Source: DATFKA01 sp042095835 (GTDB lineage: Bacteria > Bacteroidota > Bacteroidia > Chitinophagales > Saprospiraceae). From it: 32,342 nucleotides of DNA. Shown here piece after piece: positions 23,667 to 31,002 of the stretch (within the stretch, counting starts at the first letter, position 1; each line of letters opens with the position of its first letter). A model generated the notes under the pieces. The model did not search any database, was not told the origin of the DNA, and worked only from the letters and a program-made list of their open reading frames with translations. Made by a program: the position numbers and the translations under genes. The stretch lies in contig JBELML010000068.1 of the NCBI GenBank assembly GCA_042095835.1, positions 1-32,342 on the forward strand, read 5' to 3'.

Positions 23667-25001
23667 TTATGCCTGAACCTTGGTCATATCGGCATTTCTA
23701 ATCATTAAAATATAAGACTTGGAAAAGTCTATAATATTATTGTATTGCAAAGCACCATAAGCAGGCCGCAAACGAGGGAAGCTATTCTTATTGGCTTGCA
23801 CAACCGCCTGTATGGCTTTTTTAACTGCTCTTGGATTTAATTTCTTCGTTTTTAAATTATAAAAATCATCGCTATAACCTAGCGATTGAAAAAATACTGG
23901 CTCCGTTATCTTGTAAAACAGCTCAAACAACTCCTTAGCAGGCTTGGGCACCGCATAATTAAACAGGCAATAGCCAGTTATGAAGCCTGGGATAGCCAAA
24001 GCGATATTGGGATGCCCATTTTGTACATACCAATCCATATTGACCAACTCATTATCGATACAACCTACCACTCTATCATGATTCACGGCCATCGTGATTC
24101 CGAAGGTAGATTTCCCGTGATACATTTCTTTATAGTAAGCCTCCTGAGATCGGTCCAAGAGGCTGCGAATATCGCGCGCTAATACCTGTGCCTTTTCCAG
24201 GGTACTTTTATTATCCTTGGCAAAGTACTGCCGATTAAAAAACTCTAGACGCTCCATCAGAAAGCCTTCTGGACGGGTCAGGTAATCCAGACGATACACC
24301 AAATCGAGCAATAGATACACATAGGCTCCAGGATACTGATTAAAATCTAGCTTTCCGTTTTCAACCTCCGTGAGCGTCTCTTCTATAGAAGACTTGATAA
24401 AATTATACTTAGCAGCTTTTTCCTCATCATTGAGTTGTTGAAGGTGAGAAACATCTACAGCTTTAAGCATCCCAAACTCTTCTAGGAGGAGATCATCCTG
24501 CTTGTCGGCGTTGATAGCGACTTCTTTTAGCGCATAATATAGTTTGTAGGGAGAGCCATCTAGTGTATAGGTATCAAAGAGGATGACAATATTGTTGTGC
24601 TCATCTAAACCAAAGCGGCAATACTCCATAGAGAAATTCTTCTCAATGAGGCGGCGCATAAAACCTACATTCAGCTCATCGGAGATGGCGACTTTAGATT
24701 CTGCTTTGACTTTATTTTGATCGGCAAAGCCTGTGATCTTTTTAGAGCCTTGGTATAACTCAAAACGTAGACCACCATTCTCATCCCAATACTTGACATT
24801 TTGTTCTTTATCATCACCGAGATATTCGAAGAAATATCGATAGCTATCCAAGTATTGTTCTTGCTCAAAGGCGGCCAAAGCTTTGTCCCAGGCTTTATAT
24901 TTAGCGGATGACTTATAGGAATCGGTATACCTGCCGAGTCTAATTCGGGGTTGATCTAGTTCTACGCTTTTGCCTTGTCGAAAACGGTCCCAAAAACCCA
25001 T
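23667..25001 (-). CDS. Uncharacterised cytoplasmic protein, possibly with a YbjN/T3SS-chaperone-like fold
   Basis: A 444-aa protein with no signal peptide or membrane segments; I do not recognise the family with certainty. Residues about 65-175 alternate helix and strand (GGLRFELYQGSKKITGFADQ, then RRLIEKNFSMEYCRFGLDEHNNIVILFD and PYKLYYALKEVAINADKQDD) in a way that recalls YbjN-like/type III secretion chaperone folds. Residues 195-320 are helical (EEKAAKYNFIKSSIEETLTEVE). The C-terminal part includes NGHPNIALAIPGFITGYCLFNYAVP. It is the first gene of the leftward operon with paaG-like and hemB, and divergent from the GSCFA gene across 96 bp. No function is assigned. Confidence 0.7.
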   Translation of the reverse strand: MGFWDRFRQGKSVELDQPRIRLGRYTDSYKSSAKYKAWDKALAAFEQEQYLDSYRYFFEYLGDDKEQNVKYWDENGGLRFELYQGSKKITGFADQNKVKAESKVAISDELNVGFMRRLIEKNFSMEYCRFGLDEHNNIVILFDTYTLDGSPYKLYYALKEVAINADKQDDLLLEEFGMLKAVDVSHLQQLNDEEKAAKYNFIKSSIEETLTEVENGKLDFNQYPGAYVYLLLDLVYRLDYLTRPEGFLMERLEFFNRQYFAKDNKSTLEKAQVLARDIRSLLDRSQEAYYKEMYHGKSTFGITMAVNHDRVVGCIDNELVNMDWYVQNGHPNIALAIPGFITGYCLFNYAVPKPAKELFELFYKITEPVFFQSLGYSDDFYNLKTKKLNPRAVKKAIQAVVQANKNSFPRLRPAYGALQYNNIIDFSKSYILMIRNADMTKVQA

Positions 25002-25097
25002 TTGTAAAGGATATATAATGATTACTCTAGAAATTCAAACCGATATTCATCATCCAAAACCGAAAAATACATAATTTGCTACACAAAATAGCAAAAC

Positions 25098-26096
25098 ATG
25101 CAGTCATTCAGGACAGCCATTCCCAAGCAAGACTTTTCTTTTTCAATTGACCACCAGGATCAAATCTTAAGTATGGGTTCTTGTTTTGCACAAAATATGG
25201 GGCTTCGACTCAAGAACCTGAAATTTCCAATTATTGCTAATCCCTTTGGCATTCTTTACCATCCGGTAGTGATTGCTCAAAATCTGGACCGCCTTTCTCA
25301 TAAAATGGCCTACCAAAACACCGACTTAATTGAAAACCAGCAAAGGTGGCATAGCTTTGATCATCACAGCAGCTATTCTTCCGATTCTCCAGAGCAAACC
25401 TTGAAAAACATCAACGGTGATTTGCAGAAAGCTGCGACTACCCTCCAAGAGACCAAGGTACTTTTACTCACTTTTGGAACCGCTTATGCCTGGCGGCATC
25501 TGGCCAGCAACAAACTAGTAGCCAATTGCCACAAACTCCCGGCTGCTCATTTTGAGAAAATACTGGTCCCACGGGAAGCAATCATCGAAAAGCTCCAATC
25601 TACCCTGCTCCGATTAAAGGATCAATCCCCCGATTTACAGTGCCTGCTGACGGTGAGTCCAGTACGTCATCTACGTGACGGACTACTCAATAATCAGATA
25701 AGCAAAGCCATTCTGCGCTTGAGTGCCCATTATTTAACAAAAGAATTGGATTTTGTTCACTATTTTCCATCCTACGAGATCATGATGGATGATTTGCGCG
25801 ATTATCGTTTTTATGAGCGAGACCTGTTGCATCCCAGTCCAATGGCTTTAGACTATATTTGGGAGCATTTCCAGGAAAGCATGATGACTACAGCGACACA
25901 AGCAAGCTGCCAGCAAATAGCAAAAATCAAAAAAGCCCTGGCGCATCGTCCATTTAACCCGAAGACCGATGCACACCAAACTTTTTTAACGAAGACACTA
26001 GCAGAAATAGAAAAGATTGAACAAAAGTACCCAAGTGTTTCTTTTGAACAAGAGAAGATCAATTTGCGAAATTTAATCATTCAAGAAGATCAATAA
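25098..26096 (+). CDS. GSCFA-domain protein
   Basis: A 332-aa protein of the GSCFA family, named for the motif visible here at residues 27-31 (SMGSCFAQNMG). Further family segments are IIANPFGILYHP (48-59), VLLLTFGTAYAWRH (115-128), LTVSPVRHLRDG and HYFPSYEIMMDDLRDYRFYERDLLHPS. The family is SGNH/GDSL-hydrolase-like: the Ser after GSCF and the late Asp/His (DLLHPSP) suggest an esterase-type site, though the substrate is unknown. It has no signal peptide. It is 19 bp upstream of the T9SS hydrolase gene and probably co-transcribed with it. Confidence 0.92.
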   Translation: MQSFRTAIPKQDFSFSIDHQDQILSMGSCFAQNMGLRLKNLKFPIIANPFGILYHPVVIAQNLDRLSHKMAYQNTDLIENQQRWHSFDHHSSYSSDSPEQTLKNINGDLQKAATTLQETKVLLLTFGTAYAWRHLASNKLVANCHKLPAAHFEKILVPREAIIEKLQSTLLRLKDQSPDLQCLLTVSPVRHLRDGLLNNQISKAILRLSAHYLTKELDFVHYFPSYEIMMDDLRDYRFYERDLLHPSPMALDYIWEHFQESMMTTATQASCQQIAKIKKALAHRPFNPKTDAHQTFLTKTLAEIEKIEQKYPSVSFEQEKINLRNLIIQEDQ

Positions 26097-26115
26097 TCTT
26101 CAAAAATTCAAATGC

Positions 26116-27555
26116 ATGAAGCGACTATTACCTATTGGCTTATTCGCCTTACTTTTACTAAGTACCTTTTCCCTAAGTGCGCAGGAATTAATCAGCGCAA
26201 CCAAGGTGATCACTTTACCAAGGAGTAACTTCTCCATTATTTTAGGGTCAGCGGCCAAATACAGCGTAGATGCTTACCGAGTGACCTACACCACACCAGA
26301 TATTAATGGTGTGACAGATACCGCCTCTGGCTTAATCACGATTCCAGCAGGTAACACAGCAAGTATCGCCTCTCCTACTGTACTTGTTCAGCACGGTACG
26401 GTTTCAACAAGAGACGGTGTGCCCTCCAATTTACAGGGAGGTTATGAGCTGGGGGCCTTTTTCTCAACGGCAGGATATACCACTGTGCAGCCCGATTATT
26501 TGGGCTTAGGAGATTCTAGAGGGTTCCATCCATATGTACATGCGGCAACGGAAGCCAGTGCAGGAGTAGATATGATCTTCGCTGCTCAGACATTCTTCGA
26601 GCAGCAAGGCATTACTGTTAATGACCAGTTGTTTGTTACGGGCTATTCTCAGGGAGGCCATGCCGCTATGGCTGCGCACCAGCTTTTACAAGAGAGCTAC
26701 TCAGATGTATTACCTGTGACTGCTTCGGCTCCTTTATCGGGCCCCTACAGTATCTCGACCGCTACCGTTGATGGTTTGCTATCTGATGAGCCTTACAACT
26801 TTCCAGGCTATGCAGCTTGGACACTGATGGGTTATAATCAGATATATAACCTATATGATAGTTTGGAGGAATACATGATACAGCCTTATGCCGATATGGC
26901 GTTGCAGTTTTTTACCGACTCTATTGATTTAGGTGTGCTGCACCAAATGATGATAGACTCTTTGACCGCACAGCATGGAGCACCCATCAATAGGTTTATG
27001 TTTCAGGATAGCATCATCGATGCGGTAACCAACAACCCTGATCATCCCTTTAATGTAGCGCTAAGAGATAACGACACCTATCTTTGGGCACCAACCGTTC
27101 CTACTAGGCTGTACTATTGTATGGCCGATGACCAGGTCACTTTCACCAACAGTGTGGTAGCTGATTCCGTCATGAACGCACTCGGAGCGGCAGATTTAGA
27201 TGCTATTGATGTCAACTCTACCGCAGATCACGGTGGTTGTGTTTTACCAGCGGGGCTGTCTACGATCACTTTCTTTGGTCAATTTGCAGATTTTACGGTG
27301 ACGAGCACCCGCAATTTACCTCAACTAGAAGGTGTAGTGGCGTATCCAAATCCTACAGATCACCAGGTACAATTATTAGGAGTACCCGATGAAGCCCTAC
27401 TTAATATTTTCGATGCTAATGGAAGGATGATTCGTCAGGAGAACCTAAGCAGTAGCACACCTACTATTTCGGTGGCTCAGTTACCGCAAGGCGTCTACCT
27501 ATTTAGATTAGTAGCTGAAAAAGGCGTATGGAATCAACAGATTATCGTACGATAA
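26116..27555 (+). CDS. Secreted alpha/beta hydrolase (lipase/esterase-like) with T9SS sorting domain
   Basis: A 479-aa exported enzyme. Residues 1-22 are a signal peptide (MKRLLPIGLFALLLLSTFSLSA). The hydrolase domain spans about 40-395: VLVQHGTVS forms the oxyanion strand, GYSQGGHAA contains nucleophile Ser178, CMADDQV offers the acid (Asp338/Asp339), and DHGGC contains His372. The domain resembles secretory lipase/feruloyl-esterase-like families. Residues about 403-479 are a type A T9SS C-terminal domain (VVAYPNPTDHQVQLLGV, then LPQGVYLFRLVAEKGVWNQQIIVR), so the protein is exported across the outer membrane. It follows the GSCFA gene by 19 bp. A strong hairpin lies just downstream at 27572-27605. 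Confidence 0.9.
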   Translation: MKRLLPIGLFALLLLSTFSLSAQELISATKVITLPRSNFSIILGSAAKYSVDAYRVTYTTPDINGVTDTASGLITIPAGNTASIASPTVLVQHGTVSTRDGVPSNLQGGYELGAFFSTAGYTTVQPDYLGLGDSRGFHPYVHAATEASAGVDMIFAAQTFFEQQGITVNDQLFVTGYSQGGHAAMAAHQLLQESYSDVLPVTASAPLSGPYSISTATVDGLLSDEPYNFPGYAAWTLMGYNQIYNLYDSLEEYMIQPYADMALQFFTDSIDLGVLHQMMIDSLTAQHGAPINRFMFQDSIIDAVTNNPDHPFNVALRDNDTYLWAPTVPTRLYYCMADDQVTFTNSVVADSVMNALGAADLDAIDVNSTADHGGCVLPAGLSTITFFGQFADFTVTSTRNLPQLEGVVAYPNPTDHQVQLLGVPDEALLNIFDANGRMIRQENLSSSTPTISVAQLPQGVYLFRLVAEKGVWNQQIIVR

Positions 27556-27571
27556 TACTTGATGATCCCCA

Positions 27572-27605
27572 TAGAAGTTATCCCGATTTTTCGGGATAAC
27601 TTCTA
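27572..27605. terminator. Perfect 15-bp stem hairpin between convergent genes
   Basis: TAGAAGTTATCCCGA (27572-27586) and its exact reverse complement (27591-27605) enclose a TTTT loop. It lies 16 bp past the stop of the rightward hydrolase gene and 19 bp from the stop of the leftward amidohydrolase gene, ideal for a bidirectional terminator. Neither side has a long T-run. Its inner arms are the TCCCGA/TCGGGA of the small palindrome family. Confidence 0.65.
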
Positions 27606-27624
27606 CTATTGCTGCCCTTATCTA

Positions 27625-28800
27625 TTATACCAACCGCTTGACTTGATGCTTGGCTTTGATCTTTAAATCTTCATCCAAATCGAGGTGCAATACACCTGGT
27701 TTTTTTCCTTTCTCAAAACTTCCTAAATCAGCTTCAAAGCCAAGTGCTTCTGCACCATTAAGCGTAGCCCAACGCAATAGCGTATCCAAATCTACATAAG
27801 ACTGATAGCGGCTGATAGTTTTTAACTCCTCCAAGACGGATAGCTGCCAGTTGGAGGTCAAGCTATCCGTACCAATGGTCATTTTAGCATCCTGCTCTAT
27901 AAAATGCTTATAGTAAGGCATTCGATTTTCGATATACAAATTAGCATTGGCACAGGTAGCCCAATATACTCGGTCACTCCATTGCTGTGCGGCCTCAATA
28001 TCAGCTGGCCCCGTCATGGTATTGTGTACAAACAGTGTCCGAGCAGCGGGATTCATATTGGCGAGGGCGTAATGAATAGCGGTTTGTCCACTTGCTTTAA
28101 AATGATCGATATTAAAGCCAAAGCCTGCGTAGAAATCAAGAAAACCTCCTGTTTTAGTGAGAAAGAACTCGTCTTCGTGTACAGTTTCTTGATTGTGGAT
28201 ACTGATCGTAAGGTCAGAGGAGTTATGATCGCGTACCTTTTGGAAAAGGTTTTTCGAAACTGTATAAGGAGCATGCGGAACGTAGGACTTTTGGTTGCCA
28301 TTGGTGGTACTCTGCCCCATAAAGACCTCTTGGTATTGCTGAAAAGTAGCCTCTGCGCCATCCTCTTGAAGAAAGTCAAACATCTCGACAAAGGTGTAAT
28401 AGCGAATCTTGCTATCATTTTTGCGTGCAGCTGTATCAAGTTTATTAGAAATATCACCTACTGCAACAATACCCGCCTCATACATCTCCTGATCGGCCTG
28501 GTCAATAGCTTCTAAGATGACCTCCATTGGGAAATCTCGGAAAGCCACTACACTCTGGAGAAATGGTAGGAGGCCAGTACCGGTATCCACCTTAGCTTTC
28601 ATGTGAGATAGTTCAAGATGACAATGTGTATTAATAAAACCTGGACAGATAATGCCTTTATGCAATTCTAGGCTAGCAGGATCGTGCTGGTCTCTGGTTT
28701 CGATGGCCAAAACCTCTCCTTCATCACTCACGATCAACACGCCCTCTTTAAGTGGAGCGGAGGAAATAGGGTATATAAAATCTGCGGAAATCTTGCGCAT
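27625..28800 (-). CDS. Amidohydrolase (aminofutalosine/SAH deaminase-like)
   Basis: A 391-aa cytoplasmic metal-dependent hydrolase. The metal ligands of subtype III amidohydrolases are visible: His59 and His61 (NTHCHLELSH), His202 with Glu205 (SIHNQETVHEDEFF), His259 (FVHNTMT) and Asp312 (GTDSLTSN). VPHAPYTVSKNLF is shared with S-adenosylhomocysteine/aminofutalosine deaminases, and HLELS favours the aminofutalosine deaminase side (menaquinone synthesis). No mqn gene is nearby, so the substrate stays open. The frame runs open up to 28923, but I choose ATG 28800: it fits the family start (MRKISADFIYP), and a terminator hairpin (28877-28910) lies in the longer version. Confidence 0.85.
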   Translation of the reverse strand: MRKISADFIYPISSAPLKEGVLIVSDEGEVLAIETRDQHDPASLELHKGIICPGFINTHCHLELSHMKAKVDTGTGLLPFLQSVVAFRDFPMEVILEAIDQADQEMYEAGIVAVGDISNKLDTAARKNDSKIRYYTFVEMFDFLQEDGAEATFQQYQEVFMGQSTTNGNQKSYVPHAPYTVSKNLFQKVRDHNSSDLTISIHNQETVHEDEFFLTKTGGFLDFYAGFGFNIDHFKASGQTAIHYALANMNPAARTLFVHNTMTGPADIEAAQQWSDRVYWATCANANLYIENRMPYYKHFIEQDAKMTIGTDSLTSNWQLSVLEELKTISRYQSYVDLDTLLRWATLNGAEALGFEADLGSFEKGKKPGVLHLDLDEDLKIKAKHQVKRLV

Positions 28801-28864
28801 ATTCTTTTTTGCTGGCAAGGTCTGAAAAATTGTATAAATATCAAATCGCTCTTCCAATCTGTCG

Positions 28865-28910
28865 ATAAATAAATAAAACCTCATCAAAGTCTGGCTGACT
28901 TGATGAGGTT
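28865..28910 (-). terminator. Intrinsic terminator of the SRPBCC/sigma unit
   Basis: AACCTCATCAA (28877-28887) and TTGATGAGGTT (28900-28910) form an 11-bp perfect stem with a further GTC/GAC pairing inside. On the minus strand it is followed by a T-rich TTATTTATTTAT tail. Reading leftwards, it would stop transcripts coming from the SRPBCC gene (stop at 29236), with the MITE copy B lying between. It also argues against the longer amidohydrolase start. Confidence 0.7.
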
Positions 28911-28965
28911 CGTAAGGCGCCACTTAATTAATTAGAGTAATCTCTTATCCTGTATTCAGACAGAT

Positions 28966-29219
28966 TAGGGCAAACGCACCAAAAAAATTACACTACATTT
29001 TTTTATAATTTCTACTAAAACTCCAATTCAAAACCGCTCTAGCATCTTCATTTTTGTCATTCGATACAAAAACGAAGCAAAAAAATCTTGCCTAGCCAAA
29101 CTCGCTCCGCTCAAACAATGCCTAGGCGGCCTCCCGCACTTCGCTTATGACCTTATTCACACTTAATTTTGAGTAATAAGCATTTCTTTTTAAGTTTTTA
29201 TTTTAATGCGTTTACCCTA
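28966..29219 (+). mobile_element. MITE-like element, copy B
   Basis: A 254-bp non-coding copy of the element at 4003-4269, in the same orientation. It starts TAGGGCAAACGCA and ends TGCGTTTACCCTA, so the 13-bp terminal inverted repeats match at 12 of 13 positions, better than in copy A. The 9 bp on each side are CAGACAGAT (28957-28965) and AAGACAGGT (29220-29228), 7 of 9 identical, consistent with a decayed target site duplication. The core at 29058-29142 is identical to 4107-4191 in copy A. In place of copy A's TCCCGAA hairpin it has a short AT-rich stretch. It lies only 16 bp beyond the SRPBCC stop codon and has no ORF. Confidence 0.8.
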
Positions 29220-29235
29220 AAGACAGGTCTAGGTA

Positions 29236-29748
29236 CTAGATTTTTTTTGCTGCCTTTATTATATTAGAGACCATCTCCTCTAATGACATACTAATAAACC
29301 CTCGAAATTGATCTTCAGACATTTGTGGATTTTTCATAAACTCATCAAAGGTCGAAGTCCATACGATCATAGATTTTTGGTAGCCTAAATCAAGTACATG
29401 GAAGGTATTCACCATGCCCTTTACAGGAATACCTTCTACAACCGAATAAGTATAAGATCTTTTAGAATCGTCAAAGGCTAGAATACTTTCTTTAAAGTAT
29501 CCTTCCTGGCCTTTAGGTGGATAACAGATGCGCTCACCGCCCTTGCCTTTTTCGCCATTCCAAACAACCTTAGCAATCCCAGATGAATACTTGTCTATAT
29601 CATCCATTTCTCTTAGCACGGTCCAAACATCATCGGCAGAGGCATCAACAATTTTTGTGTAGGCCATCTTTGCATCTTCATTTTGAGCATTAATATTGCT
29701 TAGTGTAAGGCTGCAGATCATTACTAAAAATAACATCACATTTTTCAT
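29236..29748 (-). CDS. Exported SRPBCC (START-like/polyketide cyclase) protein
   Basis: A 170-aa protein (174 aa from the upstream ATG at 29760). Residues 1-22 are a signal peptide (MKNVMLFLVMICSLTLSNINAQ). The rest is an SRPBCC/polyketide cyclase-dehydratase-like helix-grip fold: KIVDASADDVWTVLREMDDIDKYSSGIAKVVW is the usual opening (iDAPadkVWavlrDf.....w), followed by strands to RSYTYSVVEGIPVKGMVNTFHV and a long C-terminal helix (GFISMSLEEMVSNIIKAAKKI). It probably binds a small hydrophobic ligand in the periplasm. It lies 87 bp downstream of the ECF sigma gene on the same strand and may be co-transcribed with it. Confidence 0.85.
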   Translation of the reverse strand: MKNVMLFLVMICSLTLSNINAQNEDAKMAYTKIVDASADDVWTVLREMDDIDKYSSGIAKVVWNGEKGKGGERICYPPKGQEGYFKESILAFDDSKRSYTYSVVEGIPVKGMVNTFHVLDLGYQKSMIVWTSTFDEFMKNPQMSEDQFRGFISMSLEEMVSNIIKAAKKI

Positions 29749-29835
29749 TGATAAAATCATTTTGGTTAAAAATTTACCCTTAGATGCGGTTTCGAAGATG
29801 TGTTACAAACAAAGGTTAATGATTATCCAAAAGCA

Positions 29836-30708
29836 TCAATTAAAATTGAAATACTCCATTAGATCAGTATCGTTCAAAATCTCTTCAATGACGGTTTGTG
29901 CGTCAAATTTATCCCGAGCAGGTAAATCTCTGAATAGGTTGGCATGTTTCAAGTCAACTGCGTTAGCGGAAGCTTCCACATTGGAGGAGACATAGTCTGC
30001 AATTTTGGTTTTATATCCAATATTAAACAATTTTTTATCCTCGGTTAAATACCCTTTCTGGTGCATCGTCTTAGCCTTCTTGGCACAACGGCAAGAGTTT
30101 TCAGGATTAATTAGGCCACATTTATCTTTCATGAAACTATATAGGTCTTTTCTGGCTCTATGCAATTTCACCCGATAATTTTGTTTGGAGATGTTAAATA
30201 TCTCTGCACCGGTGCGATGATCAATGCCGAAGGTCTCGCCAATGATGTAAATCAAGCGCTGCTCTCGGGTCAGGCACATCAGCATACCAGATAAGCACCT
30301 GAAGCGAAGTTCCTTAATCAGCTCCTCCAATTCAGATTCTTCTTCTTGTGTCAATTCCGAATTGGTAATACTATCTAATCGCTCGCCATGGGCCTTAAAA
30401 TCCGAAAAAAGCTCTTCGCCTTTACGTCTTTTAGATTGTAAAAACTCATTGACAACAATCCTATAAAGCCAGGTCCTGAAATTACTGGAGAATTTGAATT
30501 GGGACAGTTTGGTTATCACTTTCAGCAAGGTTTCTTGAGTCAAGTCCATAGCATCATTAGCATCAAAAGTCATTTTCCAAGCAACATTAAAAATAAACGG
30601 CTGGTGCATCCTGATTAGATCGTCCATAGCTTTACGATCACCTTTCAGGGCAAGATGCAACAAATGCTTACTTTTTTCTTCAGAGTAAGTTTCTATTAAT
30701 GGATTCAT
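29836..30708 (-). CDS. ECF sigma factor with Cys-rich C-terminal extension
   Basis: A 290-aa sigma-70 family protein, longer than the usual ~180-200 aa. Region 2 is at about 15-95 (ALKGDRKAMDDLIRMHQPFIFNVAWKMTFDANDAMDLTQETLLKVITKL, then FRTWLYRIVVNEFLQSKRR). Region 4 is at about 130-195 (LTREQRLIYIIGETFGIDHRTGAEIFNISKQNYRVKLHRARKDLYSFM). After that come roughly 95 extra residues starting KCGLINPENSCRCAKKAK, with four cysteines counting the Cys of KCG, possibly a metal-binding or redox-responsive segment. I chose ATG 30708; an ATG at 30717 would add three residues and a TTG at 30735 nine. No anti-sigma gene is adjacent. The SRPBCC gene follows. Confidence 0.88.
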   Translation of the reverse strand: MNPLIETYSEEKSKHLLHLALKGDRKAMDDLIRMHQPFIFNVAWKMTFDANDAMDLTQETLLKVITKLSQFKFSSNFRTWLYRIVVNEFLQSKRRKGEELFSDFKAHGERLDSITNSELTQEEESELEELIKELRFRCLSGMLMCLTREQRLIYIIGETFGIDHRTGAEIFNISKQNYRVKLHRARKDLYSFMKDKCGLINPENSCRCAKKAKTMHQKGYLTEDKKLFNIGYKTKIADYVSSNVEASANAVDLKHANLFRDLPARDKFDAQTVIEEILNDTDLMEYFNFN

Positions 30709-30947
30709 ATCGCACATTTTTCTAAGTAGATACAAAACTGCTAAAAGTGTTACAAGTCTTAATGTTTAAAACTCCTTTTATTAGCAAAAAAAATATGTAA
30801 AAAAATCAAAAATCCTGTGCGCGACTAAAATTCACCCTAGACACCTAGTAACCAATAATTTTATGCATTACAAAAAAAATACATATCAAAAACAGATAAT
30901 CTAAACTACAGAGAATCAAGCTCTTTTGTCAGATTCTGGCCTACTTT

Positions 30948-30981
30948 TTGAAGTTATCTATATTAAGATAAAGTAGATTTG
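30948..30981 (+). promoter_or_regulatory. Bacteroidota promoter for the subtilase gene
   Basis: TTG (30948-30950) and an exact -7 element TAGATTTG (30974-30981) are separated by 23 bp, at the upper limit of the reported spacing. The start codon of the protease is 21 bp further on. The remainder of 30709-30947 is AT-rich with no ORF. Confidence 0.6.
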
Positions 30982-31002
30982 GAAAAAAGTAAAAGCGCGC
31001 TT

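Noticed and set aside
27904..28515. 203-codon + strand ORF antisense to the amidohydrolase
   Set aside because: The opposite strand encodes an amidohydrolase with all metal ligands in place. The antisense product is Cys/Ile-rich without domain features.
28801..28923. N-terminal extension of the amidohydrolase (41 extra codons)
   Set aside because: The extension contains a strong leftward terminator hairpin (28877-28910) and has no family similarity; the family start is Met at 28800.
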